Shown: positions 51,501 to 61,445 of the stretch, in pieces | Numbering within the stretch: the first letter of the stretch is position 1 | Layout of the letters: the number at the start of each line of letters is the position of its first letter | Origin: Strigamia acuminata | Taxonomy: Eukaryota > Arthropoda > Chilopoda > Geophilomorpha > Linotaeniidae | NCBI GenBank assembly: GCA_949358305.1 | Contig: OX442314.1 | Location: 54,879,369 to 54,943,368 of the forward strand | Length of the DNA stretch: 64,000 bases | Reading direction: 5' to 3' | The notes under the pieces: model-generated | Database searches by the model: none | What the model was told of the DNA's origin: nothing | The model's input: only the letters and a program-made list of their open reading frames with translations | Translations under genes and position numbers: made by a program

Positions 51501-52695
51501 AAAAGGGGCTGAGCTCTCTCAAAATGGATTCGATAGACGGCATCTGTATGGGATCTATCTCTGTCACCGCGTTTAATGGGCGGTAATCAATGCATAGACG
51601 CGGATCCGAGCCCGGGCGCATCACGAGCACAACTCGCGTCGCGTATTCTCCCTGGGCCTCGGAGACAATGCCACTGTCTAGCATTTCTTGGCACATTTTT
51701 TGCACTATTTCACGTTTTTGCGGGTTCATTCCCTTATACGCCACTCGTATAGGTTTATTATCCGTCAATTTAATTTCGTGAATAGCCCTATTCGTTCGGC
51801 CCGGTTTTTTCGACAGGATCCCCTCATATATAAGTAGGACCCTTCGCAGGGCTGCCGCTTCGTTTAATTCTAAAGCGGCGTCGGCGACAAGCGTTTCCAC
51901 TACATTGTCCCGTTGCAATTCTGTTACGAATGCTTTAAAATCGTAATCTTGAACGAATTTTTTGAGGCCTTTCTCCCACTGTGTCTTGTCGGCTGCTTCT
52001 TTTATAAGAGCTGGTGGCACGACAATTGCGGGTCTCTCTCTATCATTTCTGATATAATTCCAAGATTTCGTTATTAGATTTGGTTGTATTTCCATTGACG
52101 CCATGAGGTCTAAGCCCAACAGAAAAATTCTGTCGCATGTGGGCAGGACCAGGAAAGGGTGCTGTTCTACCCCTCCGAGCCACTCCATGGTCAATAATAT
52201 AACTCCTTTTGGACGCGCCATTCCGTTGGCGGTTTTTAGACGTACATTTTTATTAACGCCTTTTATCTTATCGGTGAGACCCAATGATGCTACTATGTCT
52301 TCGGAAACGAACGAGCGATCTGCTCCCGAGTCTAATAGTCCCATAATTTTTTCGCGTTCTATTGTCATGGGCAGCATACATAGGCGGCTGGTGTATTCGA
52401 CCGCCACGTTGCACATGAAAACACGAAATTCTGCTGTGTCTTCGACTACTTGAGGTAATTCTTCAAGCAGTAGGTTCGGTTCTTCCGCCTCAGCTTCAGC
52501 GTTTGCGGTAATTACCTGCAAAGCGTTGTTGGCTCTGTCTTGAATTTGGGCGTTAGCTATGTCACTACCCATTTCTTTGACTGGTGGCGGCTTATCGAAC
52601 CCTTTGTTAAACCCCTTCTTCTTCATGAATGGCGCAGACGGTCGAGAAGTTATTTCTTCGCCGCCTGCGCTGACTCGTTTTTTGACTCGTTTTTT
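48556..52695 (-). CDS. Gypsy A Pol polyprotein (PR-RT-RH-INT)
   Basis: The frame is open from the A-AAA-AAC slip sites near the end of gag to 48556; the first internal ATG is at 52626. Domains in order: retropepsin (IMGLLDSGADRSFVSED), RT (RVAYKGMNPQKREIVQK, DPRLCIDYRPLNAVTEID, FGLVNAPSTFQ, AYLDDIVIAS), RNase H (FILHTDASRVGLGAALLQ, TELECLAVVWAIRKF, FVVHTDHQALQWL), integrase with H-H-C-C (HPLASHAGVSRTLYRATQLF...CQRCQAC), D-D-E core (LSVDVMGP, ISDNGPQF, NPVERLNRDIK), and a Pro/Asp/Glu-rich tail ending LRPRRSNP. The full set of catalytic residues appears present, so the enzyme could be active. RT before integrase marks Ty3/gypsy. Confidence 0.95.
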   Translation of the reverse strand, partial: KKRVKKRVSAGGEEITSRPSAPFMKKKGFNKGFDKPPPVKEMGSDIANAQIQDRANNALQVITANAEAEAEEPNLLLEELPQVVEDTAEFRVFMCNVAVEYTSRLCMLPMTIEREKIMGLLDSGADRSFVSEDIVASLGLTDKIKGVNKNVRLKTANGMARPKGVILLTMEWLGGVEQHPFLVLPTCDRIFLLGLDLMASMEIQPNLITKSWNYIRNDRERPAIVVPPALIKEAADKTQWEKGLKKFVQDYDFKAFVTELQRDNVVETLVADAALELNEAAALRRVLLIYEGILSKKPGRTNRAIHEIKLTDNKPIRVAYKGMNPQKREIVQKMCQEMLDSGIVSEAQGEYATRVVLVMRPGSDPRLCIDYRPLNAVTEIDPIQMPSIESILRELSPFSWVTTMDLSKGYWQVEMRPEDKLKTAFYSPIGRLMFNVMPFGLVNAPSTFQRLIESVLGDILHQFVWAYLDDIVIASKTFKEHIEHIDQVLTRLAKAGLHVHPGKSKFCRKELAFLGYRIGVNGLAIGPEKIDAINRFPPPEDVKGVQRFMGMINFFGRLLPGLAEVAAPVTDLLKNENEFVWSNECNIAFNAIKRMLTEVGVMPLPDLNRPFILHTDASRVGLGAALLQTHVRDGVEQDLPCMFISRKLQGAEKNYNATELECLAVVWAIRKFRDYLEYTKFVVHTDHQALQWLMKLKEPAGRLARWQLELMACDLTIQYKPGKYNVVADALSRAPVSDPIDADDDGEDDSRIIYCPTSCHHWDLRKMNEIPTASPADVKFCGFWTRLYQPAVDNYPNAKKEFKLERRINDPLLSAFHAHVGKQMQSNPPTREEIIVQQKLDKKCQDRARFVLTGKYPPNLTRRQKRRYAHESIDYLLDDGLLVKHHPNHQDDLSESDTAVKVVIPASLIGRVLWLLHGHPLASHAGVSRTLYRATQLFHWTGMKKDIALFVHQCQRCQACKPRSKSPFETIFLGPYAPFDCLSVDVMGPKPVTGNKNAYIIVIMDVATRWPELYAVARPSAEKIVECIYDVALRYGFPRKIISDNGPQFISKIWGKFCEKFGIVASHTSTYNPRTNPVERLNRDIKYALSIFTDIHNRWDEYLREIAFSIRTTVSRTRDFSPAYLNFARELRVPWDPRVAESVNVVDPEKPHEYVYKLEQTISNTYKHMMAHIFNMRDRILQDKSGRKFVNFEINDLVWKDTHILSNAARGITASLADKRDGPYVIIDKHGGNAYKLRKLEDNTEHKSIQVRELTPYIPEFPQEMWAKGQVKSKSDGQIVDMFAGESKKTPPSDNEEYFDAPSPPVNEIVESVPDPILVGGETGETPETNTKNTDKKENNNEEVQTQKTTKNIVPVSAHHLRPRRSNPFIKDGKVVGKG

Positions 52696-55600
52696 GCCAT
52701 GGCGAGTTTAATCTCTGCCATCTGCTTCATTATCGCGTCAAACTTAGCGTCTTCTTTCGCTGTTCTTGGGCACTCATTGGAATAGTGACCCGGTTGGTTA
52801 CACTTAAAACAACGAATATTTGATTTGTCTCTTGGGGCTTCAATCGATTTCTTTTTTTCAGGGTCTACTTTCGATGGTGGCGTGTATTTTTTCCGAAAAT
52901 ACTTCGGAATTCGGCCGGCATTTGGTTTTAACCTGGCGCGAAATTCTTCTACCGCTCTATCTCGATGGATGAGATGTACTAGCGGTCCTTCCTCATCGCA
53001 ACCCGTTGATAAGGTATCGCGATAGCTTCGTATTTCTTCGTCCGTCGAATAATCGTCTTTTTCTTCCTTTTCGTCTGATTTTCCGACATTTTGTTCGGCT
53101 TCCTCCCCCTCCTTGACCTCCTCCAGTGTCGCTTGCATGGCTGACGCTGTCGGTGCCTTTTTAGGGGCGGCCAAAGGGTTGGAAGGCAGCGTGGATGTCA
53201 GTTTATTTTTTATTTGTAAACCAACGCTAGCTTCTGCCAGCTCCATTATACCGCTAAGATATTCAGTAGGGCGCATGATTTTGTCTGTCGCCCCATATCT
53301 TTCCGCACTCAACTTGAGACGGTTAGCGGTTGCTGCTTTCTCCGCTTCTGGTAAAGCGGAATAATACCTCTTCTCGATATCTATCGTGTTCTCGAACAGG
53401 AAGGCGCTCATCTCCTCGTAGCTACCTCCTGTCGGTGCCCTTTCTTCAAGTAGCACCCGTTGCGAGTACTCCGACAAACCGCCGAGAAAGAAAAGGTTGA
53501 ATCCCGTGGCATGAAATTCCATCGGGGCCTTTTCGAACAACAATCTGGCGCGAATGTCGTAATCCATTATGGTTTCACCAGGCATCTGGCGAAGACCTCG
53601 CATCTTTCGGCTCACCTCTTCGGGTGTCTCGCCGTAGCGCAGGTCGAATCTCATTAAAAAGTCGTCCCAATTGACGCCTTTCAATCTTTGGTACCACTCA
53701 CGTGCCGAGCCTGTCATTAGCTCGACAATACCGTGGGTGAGCATGTCTCCTACGGTGGCTTTAGTGGCAGTCTTAATTCGAATTACTTCGTCAAGGAAGC
53801 GATCTCCCGCTTTCCATGACCCGTCGAAACGGTTCTGAATATAAAATTGCCACCTAATATTCCCGGTAACACTCATGGTGTCACGTCGGGAGATAGCGTA
53901 TTTTTTCTTTACGCGGTCACCAGTGCTACGGTTACGATCATTTCGTTTGCTCAGATCGATTCCCTCGGCTTTTAACGAGCCAAGCAGGGCTCTTCCAAGC
54001 TCTTCCATCGTATACTGTCGACCCGTCGAATCGGTAAACGCGCTTTGTCGGGGAAGGTCCTGAAACTCCTCCCTTCGGCGGTCGCTATTTTCCGATCGAC
54101 GTCGTTTCTCTCTATCGCGCGGAGAGTTGGATCTCTTCCGGCGATTACTGGATTTATCATTTCGTCTGTCGTCGTTGGACGAGGGGTCGGAGCTGGGGTC
54201 GGGAGACGGTGAGTGGCGTGGCAGGTCGCGCCGTGAAGAGCTTGACTCTTTCCGGCCTCTACGACGGTTGTCACGTTCCCGTTCCCTGCGTTCATCGCGT
54301 TCTCTCTCCCTTCGTCTTTCTCCGGAACCTCTCTCCGAATCATGATGACTGGGTGCCTTCGACTCCAGTCCATCCGACGACGAATCACTGTTCCCGTAGT
54401 GATACTGTTGCTGTCCTCTCTCGCGTTGACGTTCCTCTCGTGACGAGGTGCGGTCTTCGGAATTTTTTCTCGAAGGTCCGTCGTCTTTGAGGATGGGCAC
54501 CGGCTGTGGCCAGTCGCTACCCCGCGGGTCGTCGCGTTGTCGGCTCGTGTGAGTCTGTTCTTCATTACGACGCGCGTTGTTCGCATTTATTAATCGGTTG
54601 ATAGCGTTGTTAGTATTATCGTCTAACGCCATCATGCGAGGTCGAACGCGTTGTCCGGTCGAGACTTCCCGTTTGCGTGGAGTGACTGGCACTTCCTTTT
54701 TTCGCTCGGGTTTGGGGCTAACCTTCGGCGTGCGCTTCGGGTCGCCTTCTACGCTCTCGTCGGACAATTCGGACGAGCTAACTTCTGGCTTGCGAACGGA
54801 TTTTGGTTTGTCTCGTTGCAGCCTAGCCATGAAAGCTTGTTCAGCTTCTTGCTGAGAATGGAATGCATAACGATGTGCATGTAAGGCTCGATCAACTATT
54901 TCCACCTCTTCTGGAGTGGCCGGAACGCGCTGGGATTTGCCGTACTCGAGAGCTCTCGCTTCTCTTTCTGCCAGCTTCCGCTTTCTCTCGCGGATGGCTT
55001 GTCGGGCCTCATTCTCGACATCCGCTTCGAATTGAGCGGAATCTACCATTTGTTGAGCGTATGCGCCTTCAACAACGGTGATTTCTGGGGATAACCTGTG
55101 CGCTCTTAAAGCTGCACGTACGATTTGTAATGTTTCGTACACAGTTATTTTCCCCGTTGGCAGAGTGTATCGTACACCTTCTGCCTGTGCCAACTGCATC
55201 GTGTCAACCAATGTGGCCGAGACGCTGTAAGGCTGGCTCGGAACACGCTCAGTTTTTGACGCATTGGCCTTGTGTCCTTCGGACCTGACCGAAGCTGGGC
55301 GGCTTTGCGTAATTGGCGTGTTTAGTGCCGAATTAGCTGTCGTATTTGAGGCCGTCTTTTGTATCGGAGACGCCGCTTTCGGACTGCCCACCTCGGTGTC
55401 GTGCGTTAGACGAGGCGATGGGTTACGGGATAAAACCTCGTTTCCGCTCGTCTCGCCGTCACGGTTAGAACGCGGCAGTTTGGAGTGAGATTGCTCTTCA
55501 CCCCGCTCTGTCTCGTCCAATCGCGGCCTCGTCTCGGAACGAGACGGGTGCGATGCCTCCGATGCGCTTCTGCGATCGGGTTTAGGCTTGCGCCGTTTTT

Positions 55601-55730
55601 GCCTCGCTTCGTGCGCTGAGGCTTTGGGTAAGGGACCTCCAGATCGCAAATGATAATCGGCGCCTTTACGGCTGCCGGCTCTCTTGTTTGCGTCGGAGTC
55701 GGAATCCGTTACTCGGATATTGTCTGCCAT
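52650..55730 (-). CDS. Gypsy A Gag, 1026 aa
   Basis: ATG at 55728-55730 is about 50 bases after the primer site. The N-terminal half is long, charged and disordered. An Arg/Ser/Glu-rich stretch (about residues 340-560) resembles RS domains of splicing factors. A capsid-like retrotransposon_gag domain covers about 620-790 (WQFYIQNRFDGSWKAGDRFL, REWYQRLKGVNWDDFLMRFD), and a CCHC knuckle (CFKCNQPGHYSNEC) lies near 980. It is much longer than typical gypsy Gag because of the N-terminal extension. It ends at TAA 52650-52652, where pol continues in the -1 frame. Confidence 0.9.
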   Translation of the reverse strand: MADNIRVTDSDSDANKRAGSRKGADYHLRSGGPLPKASAHEARQKRRKPKPDRRSASEASHPSRSETRPRLDETERGEEQSHSKLPRSNRDGETSGNEVLSRNPSPRLTHDTEVGSPKAASPIQKTASNTTANSALNTPITQSRPASVRSEGHKANASKTERVPSQPYSVSATLVDTMQLAQAEGVRYTLPTGKITVYETLQIVRAALRAHRLSPEITVVEGAYAQQMVDSAQFEADVENEARQAIRERKRKLAEREARALEYGKSQRVPATPEEVEIVDRALHAHRYAFHSQQEAEQAFMARLQRDKPKSVRKPEVSSSELSDESVEGDPKRTPKVSPKPERKKEVPVTPRKREVSTGQRVRPRMMALDDNTNNAINRLINANNARRNEEQTHTSRQRDDPRGSDWPQPVPILKDDGPSRKNSEDRTSSREERQRERGQQQYHYGNSDSSSDGLESKAPSHHDSERGSGERRRERERDERRERERDNRRRGRKESSSSRRDLPRHSPSPDPSSDPSSNDDRRNDKSSNRRKRSNSPRDREKRRRSENSDRRREEFQDLPRQSAFTDSTGRQYTMEELGRALLGSLKAEGIDLSKRNDRNRSTGDRVKKKYAISRRDTMSVTGNIRWQFYIQNRFDGSWKAGDRFLDEVIRIKTATKATVGDMLTHGIVELMTGSAREWYQRLKGVNWDDFLMRFDLRYGETPEEVSRKMRGLRQMPGETIMDYDIRARLLFEKAPMEFHATGFNLFFLGGLSEYSQRVLLEERAPTGGSYEEMSAFLFENTIDIEKRYYSALPEAEKAATANRLKLSAERYGATDKIMRPTEYLSGIMELAEASVGLQIKNKLTSTLPSNPLAAPKKAPTASAMQATLEEVKEGEEAEQNVGKSDEKEEKDDYSTDEEIRSYRDTLSTGCDEEGPLVHLIHRDRAVEEFRARLKPNAGRIPKYFRKKYTPPSKVDPEKKKSIEAPRDKSNIRCFKCNQPGHYSNECPRTAKEDAKFDAIMKQMAEIKLAMAKNESKNESAQAAKK
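52677..52695 (-). promoter_or_regulatory. Two tandem -1 ribosomal frameshift heptamers
   Basis: A-AAA-AAC occurs at 52695-52689 and again at 52683-52677, both in the gag phase X-XXY-YYZ (GCA AAA AAC GAG TCA AAA AAC). The -1 frame is open from here through the pol ATG. The spacing is 12 bases between heptamers. Confidence 0.75.
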
Positions 55731-55779
55731 TTTTTGGGTATGAAAATGATCTCAAGTTCTATTCGAGTCGTTTAAATCG

Positions 55780-55797
55780 ATCCCGGACAGGCCCCCA
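55780..55797 (-). promoter_or_regulatory. Primer binding site of gypsy A (tRNA-Pro-like)
   Basis: TGGGGGCCTGTCCGGGAT on the minus strand differs from the tRNA-Pro site TGGGGGCTCGTCCGGGAT at two positions. It lies two bases (CG) from the LTR end GCGACA, the same spacing as in element X. Confidence 0.8.
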
Positions 55798-55799
55798 CG

Positions 55800-56795
55800 T
55801 GTCGCGCTCAACTCTATCTGTCGCTAATACGTGGTATGAGTCACTCTCTAATCTCGCAATACCGCTTTACTCAAGCGGTTACCCAAATAATGTGAAACGG
55901 CAAACAATGTAAAATGGTAAATATAATAAATGTATTTATTATACGGGAATGTACAGGTAAAAGGGATAAAATATGTAAAGGAATAAGGGTAAAAGGTAAG
56001 GTGTGTGAAGTTGGCGGGAAACTGGTCGAGGTCGTCCTTTGTTGGCGCTCTGGATCCAAGATGGCGTCCGCGTGGCAACGTGGTGTCGTCTTGGGCCGGC
56101 GTGGCAATGAATGGCGTCCTCGTCTCACGTTTCTCGTTCGGTCCTTCGGGCTCACGCTGGTCGGGCGCGAGTGAATGCCTAAAAGGTCTTACTTCTGGTC
56201 TGTTGTCTAGGTTTAGGGTTTTGTTTAGGTGTCCGGCGATCACACAGCGGCGGACGCTTGGTGGTTCCCGGCGATACACACAGCGGCGGGAACGCTCGTC
56301 GTGGTTACTGCAATTTAGGCTTGTGCGACCGTTTGTCTGCACAACTCGCTAAATTGGAGTAGGTTCACTATTTCTAGCTGGCTTGCTAAAATAGTGTGGT
56401 AATCTTGTTTCGCAGGTTACTCTGCGGAGGTTAACACAAATCAATCGTACTCACGTTGAAAGTCCCTTGTCCTAGGTCACTCCTGAAGTCTTTGTACTTA
56501 GGCTTGATCGTTTTAGGACGTTTGGCTTTTACGTGTATCTTGGTTGATTTTTGTGTTGGTTCTGCCCGCTCAGTGCAAGGCAAATTCCTTTGCACAAAGC
56601 GGGGGGTGACAGGTGACTAAAGCCACCCAATGGTGGAGAAGACGAATCTCCCCCACTCCCCCAGGGCAGACGCCCGTCCATTGACTGGATGTCAATGCTC
56701 TGAGGGAAGGGAGGCGCGCGTGCGACTCCCCCTTTTTACCCGTATGTAGGCCACGAGAGAAACTCTTCGTGCCCCACCCCAGTCGGGTCACCACA
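55800..56795 (-). repeat. 5' LTR of gypsy A, about 996 bp
   Basis: In minus orientation it starts TGTGGTGACC (56795) and ends GAGCGCGACA (55800) two bases before the primer site. AATAAA signals occur on the minus strand near 55930-55940. Only the first 405 bp (56795-56391) recur in the 3' LTR. Confidence 0.65.
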
Positions 56796-57139
56796 ACTGC
56801 TCTTATGTTGGCGCACGTAAAAAGCGCAATGTACGCTTTGGTTTTTCTTCCTCGAATGTATATAGGTCCAGCAATGTCTATTCCAGTGACTGCAAATGTT
56901 CGCAGCGAGTCACTCTGTCGAATGGTAGTGGGCCTGGTGTCTCTCTCATCAGTCGTCCTTGTATTCGCTTGCAGGTAACACACTTCCCCAAAATGGACTT
57001 CAAGGTTCTCCTTGCGGATGGCGTCCAGTAGTTTTCTCGAAAATATGATAGTGTTGCTGTGAGTCCGCAATGGAGAACCTGTGAGTGACAAAATGAGAGA
57101 ATTAGTTTTGTTAAATTGTGTTTTGGGGGTAGGACGATT
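56796..57139 (-). pseudogene. BEL/Pao integrase, interrupted by gypsy A
   Basis: After an in-frame TAA at 57142-57144 the frame continues PIVLPPKHNLTKLILSF, HCGLTATLSYFRENYW and ILGKCVTCKRIQGR (zinc-binding domain), then PGPLPFDRVT. A frameshift near 56900 leads to TFAVTGIDIAGPIYIRGRKT and LFTCANIRAV, where gypsy A begins. GIDIAGP is the first catalytic Asp region of BEL integrase. The rest of the integrase is not found on the other side of gypsy A. Confidence 0.75.
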
Positions 57140-57141
57140 GG

Positions 57142-58363
57142 TTAAACTGCTGTAGTTTCATCTTCTGAGTCGTGCAGTCGAGTTTTTAGTCGCATAACTC
57201 CCTCATTGTCGAGAAATGGATTCATCGTCTGGATTTTTGAGTCCGATGTCAATTGTTTTCCGTCTCTCAATTGTTTCATTTCCATGCCGTATGCCTCGTG
57301 TTGTGCGGCGATGATCAATGATTGTTTCGCATGTTTGAGTTCGTCAGCTGTCAATGGGCCTTCTTTACGTGTCTGCTTGTTGTTTGGTTTTGTGTTGAAG
57401 CTGAAACGATGGCACCATGCTGTCGCTCGACTGATTGTTGCAAACAAGCTGTAATTTTCAAAACAAAAAAGTTTGTTATTTTTTCTTTGAATTATTTTGA
57501 CGTGGGTTTCATCGATTTCTTCTGTTTCGGAATCGATGTAGAGTTCCATAATGTCTTTTGGCCAGTCAATTGGTTCGTTGTGTAGCCACGTTGGACCCTT
57601 CCACCATAATTCGTCTGCTATCAGTTCCTTGGCGTCTAAACCTCTCGTCAGTCGTTCGGCTGGATTCTCGGCGCCGGGCACGTGTTTCCATGCATCAACG
57701 TGTGATTTTTCCCGAATTTCCATGACTCGGTTGTTGATGAACGTCGGTGCGCGCTTTGATGTGTTGGTGATCCAGTGCAAACAGATCTGCGAATCGGTCC
57801 AGAAGTGGGTGGAATTGCAGTCGACAACCTCGCGAATTTGATCGGCCAATCGCACTGCCAACAGAGCTCCCATTAGTTCTAACTTTGGAAGCGTCAGTGG
57901 TTTAACCGGGGCGACTCTAGATCGAGAAAAAATAAAAAATACATTTGTTAGATCTTCTCTTCGTCGTCGGAAGTAGGCGACTGCGCCGTATGCTCTGGGG
58001 CTGGCGTCGCAGAACACGTGTAGTTCTGATTTTTCTTGGCCCTCCACCTCCAGCCATCGTGGAATTTTGAATTGCTTCAAAGTCGGTATTTGGTCGGCCC
58101 ATTTTTTCCAGATTTGGCGCAGTTCCTCGATCAATTCTTCGTCCCATGGCAAGTTTCGAAGCCAAAGGGACTGAAAGAAAATTTTTGCTGTGATGGCGAA
58201 CGGTCCAATGAATCCCAGCGGGTCGAATATTTGGGCTGAGGCTCGTATCACCTCTCGTTTGGTCAGTTTCTTTGGTGTGTTTACGGAGTCGTCGATGGCC
58301 AAGCTCAATTCGTCGGTTTGTGGATTCCATTGCAGTCCTAGTACCGTAGTAAGGCAATCGTTT
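57142..58363 (-). pseudogene. BEL/Pao pol, RT tail and RNase H part
   Basis: This continues the frame after a one-base shift near 58367. It reads LGLQWNPQTDELSLAIDD, KKLTKREVIRASAQIFDPLG (A17-type connector typical of BEL), a RNase H region (LHVFCDASPRAYGAVAYF, LTLPKLELMGALLAVRLA, THFWTDSQICLHWI) and AWKHVPGAENPAERLTRG. It ends at TAA 57142. Confidence 0.85.
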
Positions 58364-58369
58364 GTTTTG

Positions 58370-61135
58370 TCAGCATTGCCACTTCACCAGCTCCATGCTA
58401 GCTGTTGAAAAAATTGCGCGGGATTGGTGAAACACCCTCAAAGCTTGCTCGTCGTTGTCCAGTGACGAAATAAAATCGTCCATGTAGAGAAACCTGTTTA
58501 TCAGGTCGCATGTCTCTGGAAACTCTGCCATGTATTTTTTGAGGTGGTGCTTGATCGTCGCGCTCAGCAAAAATGGACTTGGGGTCGCTCCAAATAATAC
58601 GCGTGTCTGTCGTAGAATTTTTATGACAGCGCGGCCGATTCCGTCCCAATTTTCGTCCACCCACAGAAACCTTGTTGCGTCTCGGTCTCTGAGGGCAATT
58701 TCAATCATGTGGAATGCTTTCACAATGTCTGACATGATCGCTATTCTTCTGGAACAAAAATTCAATAAAATAAAGATTAGAGATGGCAAGAGGTTTGCTC
58801 CCTTTGACAAGCAGTCATTTAGGGACAATTGTCCCTTTTTGTGCGACGAGGCGTCAAAAACTATTCGAAGCTTTGTTGTTAGTCTCTCGTCTTTGATTAC
58901 GGGTCGATGGGGCATGTAGTAGACTGGTCCCTCGCTGGCATCTGGTGGTATTTCTTCTACGATTCCTTGCGCCAATTGATCGCCAATCACCTTTTTGTAT
59001 TCCAGAAATAAATTCGGTTGCTTTCTGAAACGTCTAAGCAGGTTTAAAAATCTTTGTTCGGCAATTTGGTAATTGTCCTGTAATTCATTTGGGTTGACAG
59101 TCCATGGCAGTTCAACTGAATAGTTTTTTCCATTCCATTTGATCGATTTTTCAAATTTTTCCAAAATTTCCGCGTCCTCCAGCGATGTGAGCGACTCGTG
59201 TTGCACCCCGATGGCTTCCAGTTCCCAGAATTTGCGTAGAATTTCGTCAGATGAGGAGACGATGCTAATTTTGTTTTGGTGGATTGGTGAAGCGATTACT
59301 TGCTTGCCGTGAGTGGTTCGTCCGTGTAACGTCCATCCTAATTTGGTTTTCACAGCAATTAAGTTGTCCTCGATATATTCCGTCTGTCCCGTCATCAACT
59401 TCCAATAGTGGTCCACTCCTATCAAAATGTCAACTTCATTTGAGTGAAGAGATGCTTGCCTGCATTGTACTTGAATCCCTCGTTTTTTTAGCTCTGCATT
59501 CATCTGTTCATCTGGAACCTCAGTTGGAATTGTTGTGACTTGAGGAACTTCTATGGCATCGATGGAAATGACTGGACTCGCTCTATTTGCTGGTTGGATC
59601 GTTAGCTGGACCCGGTTGCACGTCACGGACTGTGGATCTTTGCCAAAAACAGAAAGGTTAATTTTTTCAGTACCCAATTTTTTTAGCTTGAGTTTTCTGG
59701 CCACGTCCGATCGGATAAACGTTCTTTGGGCTCCGCCGTCGATGTAACAGACGCTGGAGGTGTGGAGTTTGTCGCCACTCAATTTTGCCATGACAACCAT
59801 CAAAAATTCGAATTGTTCGTGGTTAGTTTTTATCACGGCGTTGCTGTGAATCTCCTTGATGGTGGCCTCTTTGGTGATTGCAGTTTTTGAGGTGTTGCAG
59901 ACCTGCGTGTGGTGCGCGCCCTCGCATTTGAAGCACTTCATGTTGGTTCGACATTCCTCCGTCTTGTGCGCCACCTTGCCCAAGCAGCGCATGCAAATTC
60001 CTTTGGATTTTATTTTCTCCCTTCTTTGATCTGCGGTGAGAGGACACAGTCTACGGATGTGTTCCTTTGAGCTGCAAAATTGACATTTATCGATTATTAC
60101 GGACATTGTTGATGCGGAACTTGGATGGTGTTTTTTGTCTTTTCGATCCCACTTCTTTTTCTCCTCTTTATTTGAATGTTTGGTTTGTTGAGGTTGTGAT
60201 TTGGTTTGAGGGACGTCTGACTTCTTTCGCATCATGTCGTATTTTGCTTCCTTGGCTATGAAATTTTGTAGCCATGCCATCAGTCTTGGAACAGATCGAT
60301 CGCCATCGTTTTCTCGATCATATTCTCGAATTAGACTGCGGGGGAGTGTCGATGCTAGCACTGGAAATAATGTTTTCTGTATTTCGATTAATTTTACCCC
60401 CATATTGTCCAAATTTTCGATATTGATTTCAACATGACAATGTAAACGCTGCAGCCCTTCACTGTCACTCTCGTCACGCACTTGTGGCAAGCAAAGCAAA
60501 TTGTTTAAATATCTGTTCTCTAATACTACCGGATCGCCATATTTTTTCTTTAGCCGTTCTGTTGCAATCAGGAAATTTGTGTCGGTGATTTCCAATCCTT
60601 TTATGTCCTCCAACGCCTCGTCTGTCAGATGCGCTCGCAGATGAAGGAATTTATGCGTATCGTCAAGGTCGGCGTCGTCGTTCACTTGCAAACAAAACGT
60701 TTTCCAGAAGCTGCTCCAAATTTCCGGTTGTTTGCCATCAAATTTTGGAATCTCGAGTGCCTTTCTCTTGAATTTGGCCGCGCCGTTCGTCGCAGGTGCG
60801 TTGTTTATAACTGGCGGCAAAACAGCAATTGGGTATAATTGATTTGAATACCTTTTTATAGCGGCTTTCAACACCAGCACTCGATCGTCCAAAGCGTCCA
60901 TTTCCTCGGTGAGTGAGCTAACGTCTGCGTCCGTTTTTGAGCTTTCCAAAGCTATTTCGAACGCTTTTGCTGCACGATTTTGTTTGGAATTCAACTGGTC
61001 GATCCATATCTCCAATGTGTCCTTCAAGATGGCGGCGTTGCCGGTCAGCGCGGTGGTCGCCGTGTTGATTAGCGTTTCCGTCACTGTAATGGCCGCCGCA
61101 AAGGACTTCTACTTAAAATCGTAATTTCTCACCAT
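58370..61135 (-). pseudogene. BEL/Pao gag-pol, 5' part
   Basis: The likely ATG (61133-61135) is followed eight codons later by an in-frame TAG (61109-61111); the frame is then open for over 900 codons to 58370. It encodes a BEL Gag (IPKFDGKQPEIWSSFWKTFC, DUF1759 type), three Cys/His knuckles (CQFCSSKEHIRRLC, CMRCLGKVAHKTEEC, CFKCEGAHHTQVC), a DUF1758-type aspartic protease with D-G-G-A in place of D-S-G-S (CYIDGGAQRTFIRSDVARKL), and RT (KLRIVFDASSHKKGQLSLND, SDIVKAFHMIEIALRDRDAT, NRFLYMDDFISS). The TAG, the frameshift at its 3' end and the altered protease site show inactivation. Confidence 0.85.
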
Positions 61136-61189
61136 TTTTCGGTAGTTTTAGATGCTTTTTGCTGTAGGTGTAGATGTAGATTCGAAAGT

Positions 61190-61209
61190 TTCCCGGGTTT
61201 CGGCACCAA
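61190..61209 (-). promoter_or_regulatory. Primer binding site of the BEL element
   Basis: TTGGTGCCGAAACCCGGGAA on the minus strand is the TTGGTGCCGAAACCCGGGA type common in BEL/Pao elements. It lies two bases from the LTR end at 61212. Confidence 0.8.
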
Positions 61210-61211
61210 AA

Positions 61212-61445
61212 TGTGAAATCACACTTGTCACGGGCACGTCTACCCGCCTATTTTTATTTTAGAATAACCCAATCCTATTTCTTATAATATTTTCTTGTTT
61301 CTCTCACTTGTGATGATTCATCTCGCTTACTCATCTTCATTTAATGAATGCGCAATCTAGATGATGCGCATATCATTATTTCTACAATTGAACTCCTATT
61401 TTCACCTTTCCACCCCCCTTCTCTAATTGATCTGACCAGTCACAT
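61212..61445 (-). repeat. BEL 5' LTR (right boundary tentative)
   Basis: The plus-strand sequence starts TGTGAAATC next to the primer site. A matching AGTCACA end at 61445 would give a 234 bp LTR with TGTGA/TCACA termini. No second copy is in the window, so the outer boundary is inferred only. Confidence 0.45.

Larger units (their letters stand above)
43921..56795 (-). mobile_element. Gypsy A: Ty3/gypsy element with a third, spliced gene
   Basis: In minus-strand order: 5' LTR (56795-55800), tRNA-Pro-like primer site (55797-55780), gag (55730-52650), pol reached by -1 frameshift (to 48556), a two-exon third gene (48075-44365), a polypurine tract (44344-44326) and a truncated 3' LTR (44325-43921). 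All three large frames are intact and the 401 bp shared by the LTRs look identical, so the insertion is young. It is inserted into the integrase of the BEL/Pao element at 56796. The target duplication cannot be checked because the 3' LTR is cut. Confidence 0.85.

Noticed and set aside
53972-54586. Second minus-strand frame of 204 codons inside gag
   Set aside because: It is an alternative phase of the low-complexity RS-rich region, where long chance frames are expected.
56391-56795. Independent solo LTR of 401 bp with TGTGGT/ACCACA ends
   Set aside because: The flanks show no target duplication, the polypurine tract abuts the matching copy at 44325, and the primer site lies at 55797, so it is better read as part of a longer gypsy A LTR. 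It is kept as an alternative reading.
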